Origin: Clostridiales bacterium UBA1763
GTDB lineage: Bacteria; Bacillota; Clostridia; Oscillospirales; Oscillospiraceae
Direction: 5' to 3'
Assembly: GCA_002314685.1 (NCBI GenBank)
Contig: DCHB01000025.1
Location: forward strand, 1 to 46,366
Length of the DNA: 46,366 nucleotides
This document shows, one piece after another, positions 8,874-17,873 of the stretch (positions are counted from its first letter, which is position 1; each line of letters starts with the position of its first letter). The notes under the pieces were generated by a model. That model was not told the origin of the DNA. It did not search any database and worked only from the letters and a program-made list of their open reading frames with translations. Made by a program: the position numbers and the translations under genes.

Positions 8874-9902
8874 ATGCCAAAATTCAGCGTGATAATTCCC
8901 GCATATAACTGCGAAAAGACAATTGAAGATACAGTAAAAAGCGTGTCGGCATCGGGGCTTGTAAGTTTTGAAATTCTCATTGTTGACGATGGATCAACAG
9001 ACGGTACGGCAAGTATCTGTGACAGCCTTGCGGCAAAAAACGAATGCGTTAAATGCGTGCATCAGGCGAACGCGGGCGTTTCCGCCGCGCGAAACGCGGG
9101 GATAAAAGCCGCACAGGGCGAATATCTGATGTTTGTTGATTCCGATGATGCCGTTGATGCGGAAAAGCTTGCACACGTCATAAAAAAAGTGGAAGCAGAC
9201 GGCTCGATTGACATGGCTATATTCGGTATGTCGTTCGACTACTATCATAACGGCAAGCTTTACCGTCAGGATGAAATTCTGCCTCCCGCAGAGTGCGTTT
9301 TGAGCAATTCCGAGTGCAATGAAATGCTGTACGAGATGTTTGAAAGAAACTGTATGAGTTCACTGTGCAACAGAATTGTGAAAAGAAGCGTTCTTGAAAA
9401 TAACAGCCTTTTTCTTCGTGAGGATATGTTTCTCTACGAGGACCTTGAGTTTTCGCTAAAGATATTGAAGCATTGTAAAAATGTCCTATTATGCCCTCAG
9501 GCAGTCTATCATTACAGACAGGCAGAGGGAGGCTCAAACGCAGGAGGAAGGCTGAAAAGAATAGCGCATATTTCGGAAGTAGTGGATAAAATCGAGGAAG
9601 CACTCAAGAGCCTTGGCAGTGAAAACAAAAAAATCCTGTCATCTCTGTATTTAACGCTTGCAAGAGAAAAAATCTCGGTCTCCGAAAGTGAAGCAATTCA
9701 GCTCATTTGCAGTGACTACAAAGCATGGGTCGATGCACATGAGCTGTTGCCGATAATAAAAGACAGCGAATACGCGATGATGATATATAACGGCGAAACA
9801 ACAAAGCTAATTTGCAGAAGAGAGTACACAAAGCTCCGTCACAGTGCGGCAAATTGGATTAAGCAGAACATCGGAGATTTCAGAAAATGGAAATTTCAGT
9901 AA
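8874..9902 (+). CDS. Glycosyltransferase family 2
   Basis: About 342 aa from the ATG at 8874; this start is preferred to the ATG at 8868 because GAGAGGA ends right at 8867 and needs a spacer. The GT-A domain covers roughly residues 1-110: FSVIIPAYNCEKTIEDTVKS, LIVDDGSTDGTASIC, NAGVSAARNAGI and FVDSDDA. Further on ENLEF-type acceptor-side acid residues appear (FLYEDLEFSLKILKH), as usual for this GT2 group. It overlaps the next GT2 gene by 16 bp. Sugar specificity cannot be assigned. Confidence 0.9.
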   Translation: MPKFSVIIPAYNCEKTIEDTVKSVSASGLVSFEILIVDDGSTDGTASICDSLAAKNECVKCVHQANAGVSAARNAGIKAAQGEYLMFVDSDDAVDAEKLAHVIKKVEADGSIDMAIFGMSFDYYHNGKLYRQDEILPPAECVLSNSECNEMLYEMFERNCMSSLCNRIVKRSVLENNSLFLREDMFLYEDLEFSLKILKHCKNVLLCPQAVYHYRQAEGGSNAGGRLKRIAHISEVVDKIEEALKSLGSENKKILSSLYLTLAREKISVSESEAIQLICSDYKAWVDAHELLPIIKDSEYAMMIYNGETTKLICRREYTKLRHSAANWIKQNIGDFRKWKFQ

Positions 9903-10870
9903 TAGTGCCCGTGTATAAGGTTGAGGCGTATCTCAGCAGATGCATTGACAGCATACTTGCGCAGTCGTTCACGGATTTTGAGCTTATTCTCGTTGATGAT
10001 GGCTCACCCGATTACTGTGGAAAAATATGCGATAAGTATGCTTCAAAGGATGCCCGCATCCGCGTAATTCATCAGCAAAACGGCGGTGCCGCATCTGCAC
10101 GAAATGCAGGTATTGACATTGCAAAAGGAGAATGGCTTGCATTCATAGACAGCGATGATTGGGTACACCCAGACTACCTGAAAATGCTTTTTGAAGCAGT
10201 AAAGGAGTTCGGTGCAGATGTTTCTGCATGCAGATATAAGACTGTTGAGGATGGTACTCAAGTCAACAATGGTTCTGAAACGGCGCTTATTTCCGCTGAG
10301 AATGCCGAGGAATATTGGGTAAAAGACAGAACAGGAGCAGTTGTGCCGTGGGGAAAACTGTATAAGAGCGAACTGTTTGAAGCCCTGCGATTTCCTGATG
10401 GCGTTATAGGAGAAGACGAATTCGTTTCCTATAAGGTCTTGTTCGGATGTAACAAGCTTATAGTAATGGATAATGTACTGTACTATTATTTTGACAATAG
10501 AGATGGAGTGTCAAAATCCAACTATATTAAACTTTTCCCCGATGCGCTACGGGCATTTGCTGAGCACATAGAATTTTTCAAAAACAGTCCGTGGCAGAAG
10601 GCGTACAGACTTGAGGTTGAGAAATACGCAGAGGCATATTCAAATGCAATTTGGCTACTGAAAGGTCAAAGCGACGAAGAATCGAAAAAGGAAACCGATG
10701 AGCTTCGTACAAAGCTTCGGGCGTATATGGAAACTCATAAAGCAATGATTCCGTTTGAGCAAAGGAAAGACATTTATATCTCGGCATATCCCTCGCAGGA
10801 AATTTTCATCCGAGGCTTCGGATTTATAAAGCAAAAGCTTAACAGTGCTTTCGGAAAGGCAGATACATAA
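9887..10870 (+). CDS. Glycosyltransferase family 2 (EpsJ-like)
   Basis: 327 aa. The first 110 residues have the standard GT-A signature: ISVIVPVYKVEAYLSRCIDS, ILVDDGSPDYCGKIC, NGGAASARNAGI and FIDSDDW. Later the pattern VIGEDEFVSYKVLF supplies the conserved EDE acidic cluster. It is a paralogue of the GT2 at 14139: both share the string ILAQSF-x-DFELILVDDGSPD and the DSDDW region, but the C-terminal halves have diverged, so the two probably use similar donors on different acceptors. Overlapping ends on both sides place it firmly in the operon. Confidence 0.9.
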   Translation: MEISVIVPVYKVEAYLSRCIDSILAQSFTDFELILVDDGSPDYCGKICDKYASKDARIRVIHQQNGGAASARNAGIDIAKGEWLAFIDSDDWVHPDYLKMLFEAVKEFGADVSACRYKTVEDGTQVNNGSETALISAENAEEYWVKDRTGAVVPWGKLYKSELFEALRFPDGVIGEDEFVSYKVLFGCNKLIVMDNVLYYYFDNRDGVSKSNYIKLFPDALRAFAEHIEFFKNSPWQKAYRLEVEKYAEAYSNAIWLLKGQSDEESKKETDELRTKLRAYMETHKAMIPFEQRKDIYISAYPSQEIFIRGFGFIKQKLNSAFGKADT

Positions 10871-11735
10871 TTTGGAACAGGGAAAGTTTTATAAAAAAAT
10901 AAGTGCGGATACGAACAATCTCAACTTCAATTTCAGCGAGATCTGGAAGCACCGCGACCTGATACTGCTGCTGGTTAAAAGAGAGTTCGTATCAAAATAC
11001 AAGCAGACTGTGCTTGGCCCCGCATGGGCTATTATTCAGCCGCTTTTGACCACAGTCGTGTTTACGTTCATCTTCGGTAACGTTGCGGGCTTGGCGGAGT
11101 GCGGCGCGGTGCCGACATTTCTGTTTTACATGTGCGGCAACATTGCGTGGCAGTTTTTCTCAGGCTGTCTTACCGCGACATCGTCAACCTTTATCGCAAA
11201 CAGCGGTATTATGGGCAAGGTGTATTTCCCGCGCCTGTGTATGCCTGTTTCGACTACCCTAAGCCAGCTGATAAGCTTTGCAATTCAGTCGGCGATGTTC
11301 CTCGTGTTCCTCGTAATTTATCTGTTTATCCCCGAGTACAGCATAGGCATAAATCTCTGCGTGCTTATGGCACCCGTGCTCATTTTGCAGATGGCTATGT
11401 TGGGGCTCGGCTGTGGAATAATCATATCCTCGGCGACGACAAAATACCGCGATCTGCAGTTTCTCGTGGGCTTCGGTGTGTCGCTGTGGATGTATGCAAC
11501 GCCGGTTGCCTACTCCATGGATTTGTTCAAAAGCAGTGCGGTACTGCACATTATCGCCCGTGCAAATCCCATGACGCCGATAATCGAAATGATGCGCTAC
11601 GGCTTCCTCGGTGGGCAGGCGGGCTCGCTTGACTGGCTCAGCTACGGCTGGTCGTGGATATTCACACTGGTAGTGCTCGCGTGGGGCATTTCGCTGTTTA
11701 ACAAGGTCGAGCGCACATTTATGGATACGGTCTGA
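10845..11735 (+). CDS. wzm: Wzm/TagG-like ABC-2 polysaccharide exporter permease
   Basis: 296 aa from a GTG at 10845; an in-frame TTG at 10872 with GGAAAGG upstream is an alternative start. The cytoplasmic N-terminus ends in the family signature REFVSKYKQTVLGPAWAIIQ and is followed by about six membrane segments, matching ABC2_membrane permeases such as Wzm, KpsM and TagG. It forms the channel for export of lipid-linked glycan, with the ATPase encoded immediately downstream (12 bp). The mix with an EpsG polymerase in one operon is unusual. Confident about family; the exported polymer is inferred from context. Confidence 0.92.
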   Translation: MLSERQIHNLEQGKFYKKISADTNNLNFNFSEIWKHRDLILLLVKREFVSKYKQTVLGPAWAIIQPLLTTVVFTFIFGNVAGLAECGAVPTFLFYMCGNIAWQFFSGCLTATSSTFIANSGIMGKVYFPRLCMPVSTTLSQLISFAIQSAMFLVFLVIYLFIPEYSIGINLCVLMAPVLILQMAMLGLGCGIIISSATTKYRDLQFLVGFGVSLWMYATPVAYSMDLFKSSAVLHIIARANPMTPIIEMMRYGFLGGQAGSLDWLSYGWSWIFTLVVLAWGISLFNKVERTFMDTV

Positions 11736-11747
11736 TTGGAGAAGACT

Positions 11748-13025
11748 ATGTCGGAAGAAATACTGAAAATTGAACGCGTCAGCAAGAAATATAAGCTGGG
11801 CATGATTGGCGGCACAACCCTGCGCGACGAGCTTCAGCGCAAGCGTGCCGCGAGAAAAGGTCTCGAGGACCCGACTAAGCAGATTGGCGACAAGTCAATA
11901 GGAAGAACGGGAGAGGAGTTCCTCGCCCTCGAGGATATAAATATCACCGTGAACAAGGGTGAGCGTGTCGGCATAATCGGGCACAACGGTGCGGGCAAAT
12001 CCACCCTATTAAAGCTCATCTGCCGCATCACCGCCCCCACGGAGGGCAGTATCGAGATGAACGGCAGAATTGCCTCAATGCTCGAGGTCGGCACGGGCTT
12101 TCATCCCGAATTAAGCGGACGCGAGAATATTTACATGAACGGCGCAATCCTCGGCATGACGAAGGCGGAGATTGATAAAAAAATCGAGGACATCATCGAC
12201 TTTTCCGAGTGCCGTCAGTTCATCGACACCCCCGTAAAGCGCTACTCCTCGGGTATGTACGTGAAGCTCGCCTTCTCCGTCGCGGCGCATCTCGATTCCG
12301 AGATAATGATTATGGACGAGGTACTCGCCGTCGGCGACATGGCGTTCCAGAAAAAGTGCATAGAGAAAATGAGCAAGGTGTCGAAGGACGAGGGCAGAAC
12401 AGTGCTCTACGTCAGCCATAACATGAACACCATAAGACAGCTCTGCGAGCGTGTGATTGTCCTCAGCCACGGACATATTATCTATAACGGAGATGTTGAA
12501 ACGGGCATAAACATTTATCTCGGCAGAGACAGGGACTACGTAAATAAAATTGCAGTTACAGACGAAATGCGTGAGCTTGAAGCGGGGAAAAACCCCACGA
12601 TAGAGAGCATTGACCTCAATAATGAGGAGGGCATATCGCCCTACGGTGATAAGCTCCGTTTTAGCCTTGAAATAAAAAACAGAAGCGCGGAAAGCTTCCC
12701 CTTCCTTGTGCGAATCATAATGAAAACGCTGTCGGGCACGATAGTAACTATGTCCTGCAATGAAGATACAATTCTGATGGCAGGCGGTGAAATCAGGACA
12801 TTTGATGTTGAGATGGATACATCGAATGTTGTCCCCGGGCAGTACACCTTCACCTTCGTGCTGTATGAGGTAGGAGAAATGAACGCCGACCGAAATCTCG
12901 AGGTTCTCCGAGATATTGCGGGTATTACGGTGAAAGCCTCTCCCGAGTTCAACCACGGAATGAGCTGGAATTCAAGCTGGTGGGGCAGCTTCACAAACGG
13001 AGCACTGAAGATTACGGAAGTGTAA
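11748..13025 (+). CDS. wzt: Wzt/TagH-like ABC exporter ATPase with C-terminal glycan-binding domain
   Basis: About 425 aa from the ATG at 11748 (GGAG 6 nt upstream; an upstream TTG in the same frame is less likely). The ATPase domain has Walker A GHNGAGKST, signature YSSGMYVKLAFSVAAH, Walker B IMIMDEVLAVGD and the H-loop LYVSHN. This signature variant is typical of the Wzt/KpsT/TagH group. Residues after about 250 form an extra beta-sandwich-like domain (FSLEIKNRSAESFPFLVRII, then VVPGQYTFTFVLYEVG), as in Wzt proteins whose C-terminal domain recognises the end of the polysaccharide. This implies that the polymer is capped or decorated before export. Pairs with the upstream permease. Confidence 0.93.
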   Translation: MSEEILKIERVSKKYKLGMIGGTTLRDELQRKRAARKGLEDPTKQIGDKSIGRTGEEFLALEDINITVNKGERVGIIGHNGAGKSTLLKLICRITAPTEGSIEMNGRIASMLEVGTGFHPELSGRENIYMNGAILGMTKAEIDKKIEDIIDFSECRQFIDTPVKRYSSGMYVKLAFSVAAHLDSEIMIMDEVLAVGDMAFQKKCIEKMSKVSKDEGRTVLYVSHNMNTIRQLCERVIVLSHGHIIYNGDVETGINIYLGRDRDYVNKIAVTDEMRELEAGKNPTIESIDLNNEEGISPYGDKLRFSLEIKNRSAESFPFLVRIIMKTLSGTIVTMSCNEDTILMAGGEIRTFDVEMDTSNVVPGQYTFTFVLYEVGEMNADRNLEVLRDIAGITVKASPEFNHGMSWNSSWWGSFTNGALKITEV

Positions 13026-13035
13026 GGAAAGAAAC

Positions 13036-14112
13036 ATGAAAAAACGGATACACGGATGGCTTTCAAGTGTCAGAAAAAGCCTGCGTGAATGGTTGGAGAA
13101 AAGAAAATATCTGCATTATCTGAGCACATGGAACAGAAAAAATGTCTATGTGGTCGGCACTCCCGTTCACACAAACGTAGGAGATAATGCCATAGCATAC
13201 GCCGAGCTCCTTTTCCTTGAAGGCTGCGGAATTGATAAAAAACATATCAAGGAAATCACCGTAGAGGAATATATTCAGTACGAAAAGCAAATTGCAAAAA
13301 AGCTTCGCGGAAGGAAACAGCTTATTTGCATGCACGGTGGCGGCAATATGGGAAATCAGTGGCTTAATGAGGAGCTGTTCCGCCGAAATGTTATGACACA
13401 GCTTGACATTAACCCCATGATTATTTTCCCTCAGACATTTTTCTACACCGATGATGAAGACGGGCAGCGCGAGCTGACAAACTCTGTGCCATACTACAAC
13501 GGGCGCAGGAATCTCACTATCACCGCAAGAGAAAAGCTTTCCTATGAGCTTATGAAAAAAAGCTATCCCGATGCGAACGTTATTCTTACCCCGGATATTG
13601 TCCTGTCGATGAATCCCGATGTGCTGCATATCGAAAAAAATGAATGCAAAGGCGTCCTGCTTGTCATGCGCAATGACGGAGAGTGCGTGCTGACGGACGA
13701 AGCAACGGACAAGCTGAAGCGGGTAGTGACCGATAAGAGCTTAAGCTGCGGAGTGTCCGATATGATTACGGCAAACAGGACGTGGATAGACAAGAGCGAG
13801 AGGGAAGCCGTGATTAAGGCAAAGCTTTCGGAGTTTGCCTCGGCAGAGCTTGTAATAACCGACAGGCTTCACGGCATGGTATTTGCCGCACTGTGCAACA
13901 AGCCGTGCATTGTTCTGCGGAATAACAACCATAAAATTACGGGAACTTACGAATGGATCAAGGAACTGCCGTTTATAAAAATGGCGGATGATATTTCGCA
14001 GGTTGAGCAGTATCTTGATGAACTGATAAGGATAAAAGACTGCCGCTATGACTATTCAGCTTACAGTAACGAATATGTAAAGCTGAAAGATGCGGTAATG
14101 AAAAATATGTAA
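13036..14112 (+). CDS. Polysaccharide pyruvyl transferase (EpsI/EpsO-like)
   Basis: 358 aa. It matches the polysaccharide pyruvyl transferase family: NVYVVGTPVHTNVGDNAIAY near residue 40, the ICMHGGGNMGNQW motif, IFPQTFFY, and the C-terminal TDRLHGMVFAALCNKP with the histidine conserved in CsaB and ExoV-type enzymes. These transfer a ketal pyruvyl group from phosphoenolpyruvate to a sugar of the repeat unit, adding negative charge. AAGGAAAG precedes the ATG; the gap to the ATPase gene is 10 bp. Closest by pattern to the EpsI/EpsO group of Bacillus. Confidence 0.9.
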   Translation: MKKRIHGWLSSVRKSLREWLEKRKYLHYLSTWNRKNVYVVGTPVHTNVGDNAIAYAELLFLEGCGIDKKHIKEITVEEYIQYEKQIAKKLRGRKQLICMHGGGNMGNQWLNEELFRRNVMTQLDINPMIIFPQTFFYTDDEDGQRELTNSVPYYNGRRNLTITAREKLSYELMKKSYPDANVILTPDIVLSMNPDVLHIEKNECKGVLLVMRNDGECVLTDEATDKLKRVVTDKSLSCGVSDMITANRTWIDKSEREAVIKAKLSEFASAELVITDRLHGMVFAALCNKPCIVLRNNNHKITGTYEWIKELPFIKMADDISQVEQYLDELIRIKDCRYDYSAYSNEYVKLKDAVMKNM

Positions 14113-14138
14113 TTTGGCTTTCCCTGAGGAGAAAACAG

Positions 14139-15077
14139 ATGCCGAAAATCAGTGTAATTGTGCCTGTTTATAAGGTTGAAAAGTACATAGAGCGCTGTGT
14201 GGACAGCATTCTCGCGCAGTCGTTTGCGGATTTTGAGCTTATCCTCGTCGATGACGGCTCGCCCGATAACTGCGGCAAAATCTGCGATGAGTATGCGGAA
14301 AAAGACCCCCGCGTTCATGTCATACACAAGCAAAACGGCGGACTGTCCGATGCGAGAAACGCGGGCATTGACCGCGCGTTTCGGTACAGCGACAGCGAGT
14401 GGCTATGCTTTATCGACAGCGACGATTGGGTAGCTGAGGACTATCTGGAGAAGCTGTATTATGCCTGCATTGAAAATGAAGCAGATGTGTGTATGTGCGA
14501 TTTCGAGAGGGTGGACGAAAAAGGAATATCCGTAGAAAAACCGCATGATTTTCCCGACGGGACATATTTGGACAAAGAGGATATTTTTGCTCTACTGTAC
14601 TCAAATTGGCGTACAGTTGTTGCATGGAACAAGCTTTACCGAAAAAAAGTGTTCAATAATATAAGATATGATTTCGGGAAAATACACGAAGACGAATTTA
14701 TTATTCACAAAGTGCTCAAAGAGTGTAACCGAGCCTGCTATATATCTGATGTCTTGTACTGTTATGTGATTAGAAGAGGCAGTATTATGGACTTTGAGAA
14801 GGAAACCGATATTAAGCTTGTGTTTCTTGAAACGGGCATTCTGCGTTATTGGTACTGCAAAGAAAACGGCTTGCCGACAGACAGAAGAATTACGGATATG
14901 GCATATCTCGACCATGTGGTGGGACTTGCGGACGAAATAAGTGAAGCTGAAAACGAAAGATACCGCAAACTGAAAAAAGAATACAGAGCAGTATTCATCG
15001 ACGCTTCTGAAAACAAGCTTAAGCGAAGGCTAATATTTGATTTTTACCGTCAGTACAAGAAAAAGAGAGGCTTTTAA
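14139..15077 (+). CDS. Glycosyltransferase family 2 (EpsJ-like)
   Basis: 312 aa. GT-A motifs ISVIVPVYKVEKYIERCVDS, ILVDDGSPDNCGKIC, NGGLSDARNAGI, FIDSDDW and the later IHEDEFIIHKVL cluster. A strong SD (GAGGAG) precedes the ATG. It is a paralogue of the GT2 at 9887, with near-identical stretches around DDGSPD and FIDSDDW, yet with different third codon positions, so the pair is not a very recent duplicate. Donor unknown. Confidence 0.9.
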   Translation: MPKISVIVPVYKVEKYIERCVDSILAQSFADFELILVDDGSPDNCGKICDEYAEKDPRVHVIHKQNGGLSDARNAGIDRAFRYSDSEWLCFIDSDDWVAEDYLEKLYYACIENEADVCMCDFERVDEKGISVEKPHDFPDGTYLDKEDIFALLYSNWRTVVAWNKLYRKKVFNNIRYDFGKIHEDEFIIHKVLKECNRACYISDVLYCYVIRRGSIMDFEKETDIKLVFLETGILRYWYCKENGLPTDRRITDMAYLDHVVGLADEISEAENERYRKLKKEYRAVFIDASENKLKRRLIFDFYRQYKKKRGF

Positions 15078-15082
15078 CACCT

Positions 15083-16714
15083 ATGGTATCTGTGATAATT
15101 CCAGTATATAACAGTGAAAAAACCCTGGAGTGCTGCATAAAATCGCTCGTGGCGCAGAGCTATAAGGATTTTGAGATAGTCATGATTGATGACGGCTCCA
15201 CTGACGGCTCGGGAAAGCTCTGCGACGAACTATGCGAGAAATACGGAGCAGAAGGGTATACTCTCCGCGTAATCCACCAGGAAAACGGAGGAGTCAGCGC
15301 CGCACGAAACCGAGGCATGGAGGAGGTACGGGGCGAATACTTTGTATGCGTTGACAGCGATGACGAGGTGACGGAAAGCTACATTCGGGACATGGTGGAG
15401 CTTCAGGAGAGTGACGGTGACTACGGTTGCGTGGGCTGTGCTCTCAAGAGCATGAACATAACAGGGGAATGCTACGTTTTCTCCAAGGACGAGCCGATTT
15501 CCGTCCGCGACAGAAAAGACTATATGGAGCTTTTTGGGAAGGAGCAGGTTCAAAGCCCTTGCCTGCATTTGTACCGTACAGAGCTTGTAAGGGGAAAGCA
15601 GCTTCGCATGAGAGAGGATCTGTGCAATGGGGAAGATTTGATATTCAACCTTGAATACTTTAACGCACTTGAGAATACAAAGTTTGGAATAATCAATAAG
15701 GCAAATTATATTTACAATGACGGCGGCGAGTCGCTTAACTGGGGCTACCGTAAGGATATGCTTAGGGACTACACGGAGATAGATGCCGCGATAAAAAAAC
15801 ATCTCATAAAGTGGGATGTCTTCAGCGGCGACAGCCGAACCGCATATTACAACACGGTTTTCTATCATTTGAGCCGTGTTCTGGAAAATACTTTCAATAA
15901 AAATAACAGGCAAAGTCTGCTGAAAAAAATAAGATTTAATAATAAGGTGCTTCGATCAGTGGAATTCAGGGAAGCATTAGAGGGATGCAACAGTTGCCCA
16001 CGAAGGATTGTTAAGGCGGCATATAAATCGGGCAGATTTCCCTTGGTGGTGCTTGCAACACAGGCATGCGGGGTGCTGGGGCGTATAGCCCGAATGTTCA
16101 CGGCGAAAGGAAGAACCGTTATGAAGGAAAAAATCAAAGACTTTTTTATGTACCTAAGATTTGCAATGGTGGGCTGGGGAATCGACTGGAAAAATCCGCT
16201 TTTGGTTAAAGACCTGGAGGAGTGGAAGGAGCAATACAGGCTTATCGGTATGTCAGACAAAAAAGCCACAGCCATCCTACTTCAGATGAAGCACGAGTTC
16301 TGCAACCTCCTGCTGTACCGCAACAAGGGCGGTTTTTGGAGACGCTGGTTCAAGCTGTGGTACAAGCCCTATGAGTCTTTGGATTTGAACACACCGAACA
16401 TGGGCGGCGGACTTTTCATTCAGCACGGCTTCTCCACGGGTATAAGTGCCGTGTCTGTGGGCGAAAAAGTCTGGATAAATCACGAGGTAACCGTGGGCGC
16501 CTCGGGCACCAACGGAAAAAACCCCGTTATTGGCAACGGCGTAGTCCTCTGCTGCGGTGCAAAGGTTCTTGGCGGAGTAACCGTGGGTGACAATGCCATA
16601 GTGGGTGCAAACGCTGTGGTGGTAAAGGATGTGGCACCAAATACAATAGTGGGCGGCATACCCGCAAAGTATATAAAGGACGTTCCTGTGGAGGAACGCC
16701 GCTGGAAGTCATAA
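15083..16714 (+). CDS. GT2 glycosyltransferase fused to a hexapeptide-repeat acetyltransferase
   Basis: 543 aa, two enzymes in one frame. Residues 1-330 are a GT2: VSVIIPVYNSEKTLECCIKS, MIDDGSTDGSGKL, NGGVSAARNRGM, CVDSDDE. Residues 347-543 resemble serine O-acetyltransferase/colanic-acid-type acetyltransferases: a helical lead-in (MKEKIKDFFMYLRF), then left-handed beta-helix hexapeptides (IQHGFSTGISAVSVGEKVWI, VTVGASGTNGKNPVIGNGVV, GVTVGDNAIVGANAVVVKDV) ending NTIVGGIPAKYIKDV. The protein could add a sugar and O-acetylate it. Near residue 347 an AAAGGAAG motif stands 7 nt ahead of an ATG, so the acetyltransferase may also be made alone. This could be a fusion after loss of a stop codon between two genes. 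Confidence 0.88.
   Translation: MVSVIIPVYNSEKTLECCIKSLVAQSYKDFEIVMIDDGSTDGSGKLCDELCEKYGAEGYTLRVIHQENGGVSAARNRGMEEVRGEYFVCVDSDDEVTESYIRDMVELQESDGDYGCVGCALKSMNITGECYVFSKDEPISVRDRKDYMELFGKEQVQSPCLHLYRTELVRGKQLRMREDLCNGEDLIFNLEYFNALENTKFGIINKANYIYNDGGESLNWGYRKDMLRDYTEIDAAIKKHLIKWDVFSGDSRTAYYNTVFYHLSRVLENTFNKNNRQSLLKKIRFNNKVLRSVEFREALEGCNSCPRRIVKAAYKSGRFPLVVLATQACGVLGRIARMFTAKGRTVMKEKIKDFFMYLRFAMVGWGIDWKNPLLVKDLEEWKEQYRLIGMSDKKATAILLQMKHEFCNLLLYRNKGGFWRRWFKLWYKPYESLDLNTPNMGGGLFIQHGFSTGISAVSVGEKVWINHEVTVGASGTNGKNPVIGNGVVLCCGAKVLGGVTVGDNAIVGANAVVVKDVAPNTIVGGIPAKYIKDVPVEERRWKS
16106..16123 (+). promoter_or_regulatory. Possible internal ribosome binding site and start
   Basis: AAAGGAAG at 16106-16113, 7-nt spacer, ATG at 16121-16123 in frame with the fusion (codon 347), exactly where the acetyltransferase homology starts. 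It has the quality of the genuine sites in this operon. It may give a separate acetyltransferase, or be a relic of the time when there were two genes. Confidence 0.5.
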
Positions 16715-16729
16715 GAAACGGAGACAGAA

Positions 16730-17854
16730 ATGGACAGTGAAAATTTTCGCAGAAGAATGAAGTTTTCCGTAATATTACCCGTGTTTAATAGGGCACACTG
16801 CGTAGTTGAATCCATTGAAAGTGTAATGAGGCAGTCCTTTTCGGACTGGGAGCTTATTGCTGTCGATGACGGATCGAGTGACAACTCGCTTGAAGTGCTT
16901 AAGGAGTTTGCAGAATGTGAGCCGAGAATCAAGGTGATTCATCAAGATAACAAGGGTTCGTCGGGCGCGAGAAACTCGGGAATGAGAGCCGCCGAGGGTG
17001 AGTATATTCTGTTTCTAGACTCCGATGACTGTTTGGTGCCTGATGCAATGAAAGACCTTTCGAAAACTATTGAGCAATTCAATATGCCCGATATGATTTG
17101 TGCAGGCTTCAAAAGCGGCTCTGGAGGTCTGTGCCTGCCCGACGGGAGTATCTGTAATAAACGATTAGACAAGGAATATATTTATAAAAATATTCTTCCC
17201 GAGCATGTAAATGTGCGCCCGCAGGGCAAGTGCTTTCTGCAACCCTTTGCGTGGAATAAATGCTATAGACGGGAATTCATCGAAAAATCACAAACATTAT
17301 TCGATGAAAGCAGAAGAATATGGGAGGACAATCCGTTTGTAGTTTCATGTCTGGCTGTAGCCGAGAGCTTGGTAATAAAACAGTTTCCTGTTGTAGAGTA
17401 CCGTGACACGGATAGCGGAGATCGCCTTTCAGCATTGTGCAACACAAATATGCTCTACGGCTACATAAAGTCCTATGCGGAGTATAAGGAGCAGTTCAGC
17501 GGCACATATAACTTCAACAACGCATACACGAACAGACGATATTTCTCCTTTTTGTGCAACATCCTTTTCAGACTTAGGTATGGGATGATGACGGAGGAAT
17601 ACTTCGAAGTTATTGACAATGTTTTTAAGGACGGCAGTGTTGCCTTCTGGATGAAAAATGTGAAACCCCGCAGTCTTAACGAACGACGAATTAAGTTTGC
17701 ATACAACAGAGGAAACAAGGAGTCCTTTGTAAGGCTGCTTGAGAATAATTCGCAGCAAGATTTCAAGGAAAGCATATTCATTAGACTGCGAAGAAGAATA
17801 TACGGAGCATTGAGCAGAATAAAAAGACTGTTCATAAAAATAGCATCGGAGTAA
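16730..17854 (+). CDS. Glycosyltransferase family 2
   Basis: 374 aa. The GT-A domain starts around residue 10: FSVILPVFNRAHCVVESIES, LIAVDDGSSDNSLEVL, NKGSSGARNSGM and FLDSDDC. A C-terminal basic segment (RLRRRIYGALSRIKRLFIKI) probably lies on the membrane. An internal ATG just before FSVILPV could be an alternative start, though CGGAG upstream supports the annotated one. It follows the fusion gene by 15 bp and precedes the CoA-transferase by 19 bp, so it is the last glycosyltransferase of the operon. Confidence 0.9.
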   Translation: MDSENFRRRMKFSVILPVFNRAHCVVESIESVMRQSFSDWELIAVDDGSSDNSLEVLKEFAECEPRIKVIHQDNKGSSGARNSGMRAAEGEYILFLDSDDCLVPDAMKDLSKTIEQFNMPDMICAGFKSGSGGLCLPDGSICNKRLDKEYIYKNILPEHVNVRPQGKCFLQPFAWNKCYRREFIEKSQTLFDESRRIWEDNPFVVSCLAVAESLVIKQFPVVEYRDTDSGDRLSALCNTNMLYGYIKSYAEYKEQFSGTYNFNNAYTNRRYFSFLCNILFRLRYGMMTEEYFEVIDNVFKDGSVAFWMKNVKPRSLNERRIKFAYNRGNKESFVRLLENNSQQDFKESIFIRLRRRIYGALSRIKRLFIKIASE

Positions 17855-17873
17855 ATCTCCCACGGAGAAGACA

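Noticed and set aside
11099..11632. 177-codon plus-strand ORF in another frame of wzm
   Set aside because: Composition is that of a frame shadow, no hydrophobic pattern or motif of its own.
12111..12956. 281-codon minus-strand ORF
   Set aside because: Shadow of the Wzt ATPase, which has all ABC motifs on the plus strand.
16730..16762. Later start of the last GT2 at the internal ATG just before FSVILPV
   Set aside because: CGGAG lies at a good distance before the ATG at 16730, so the longer form is kept.
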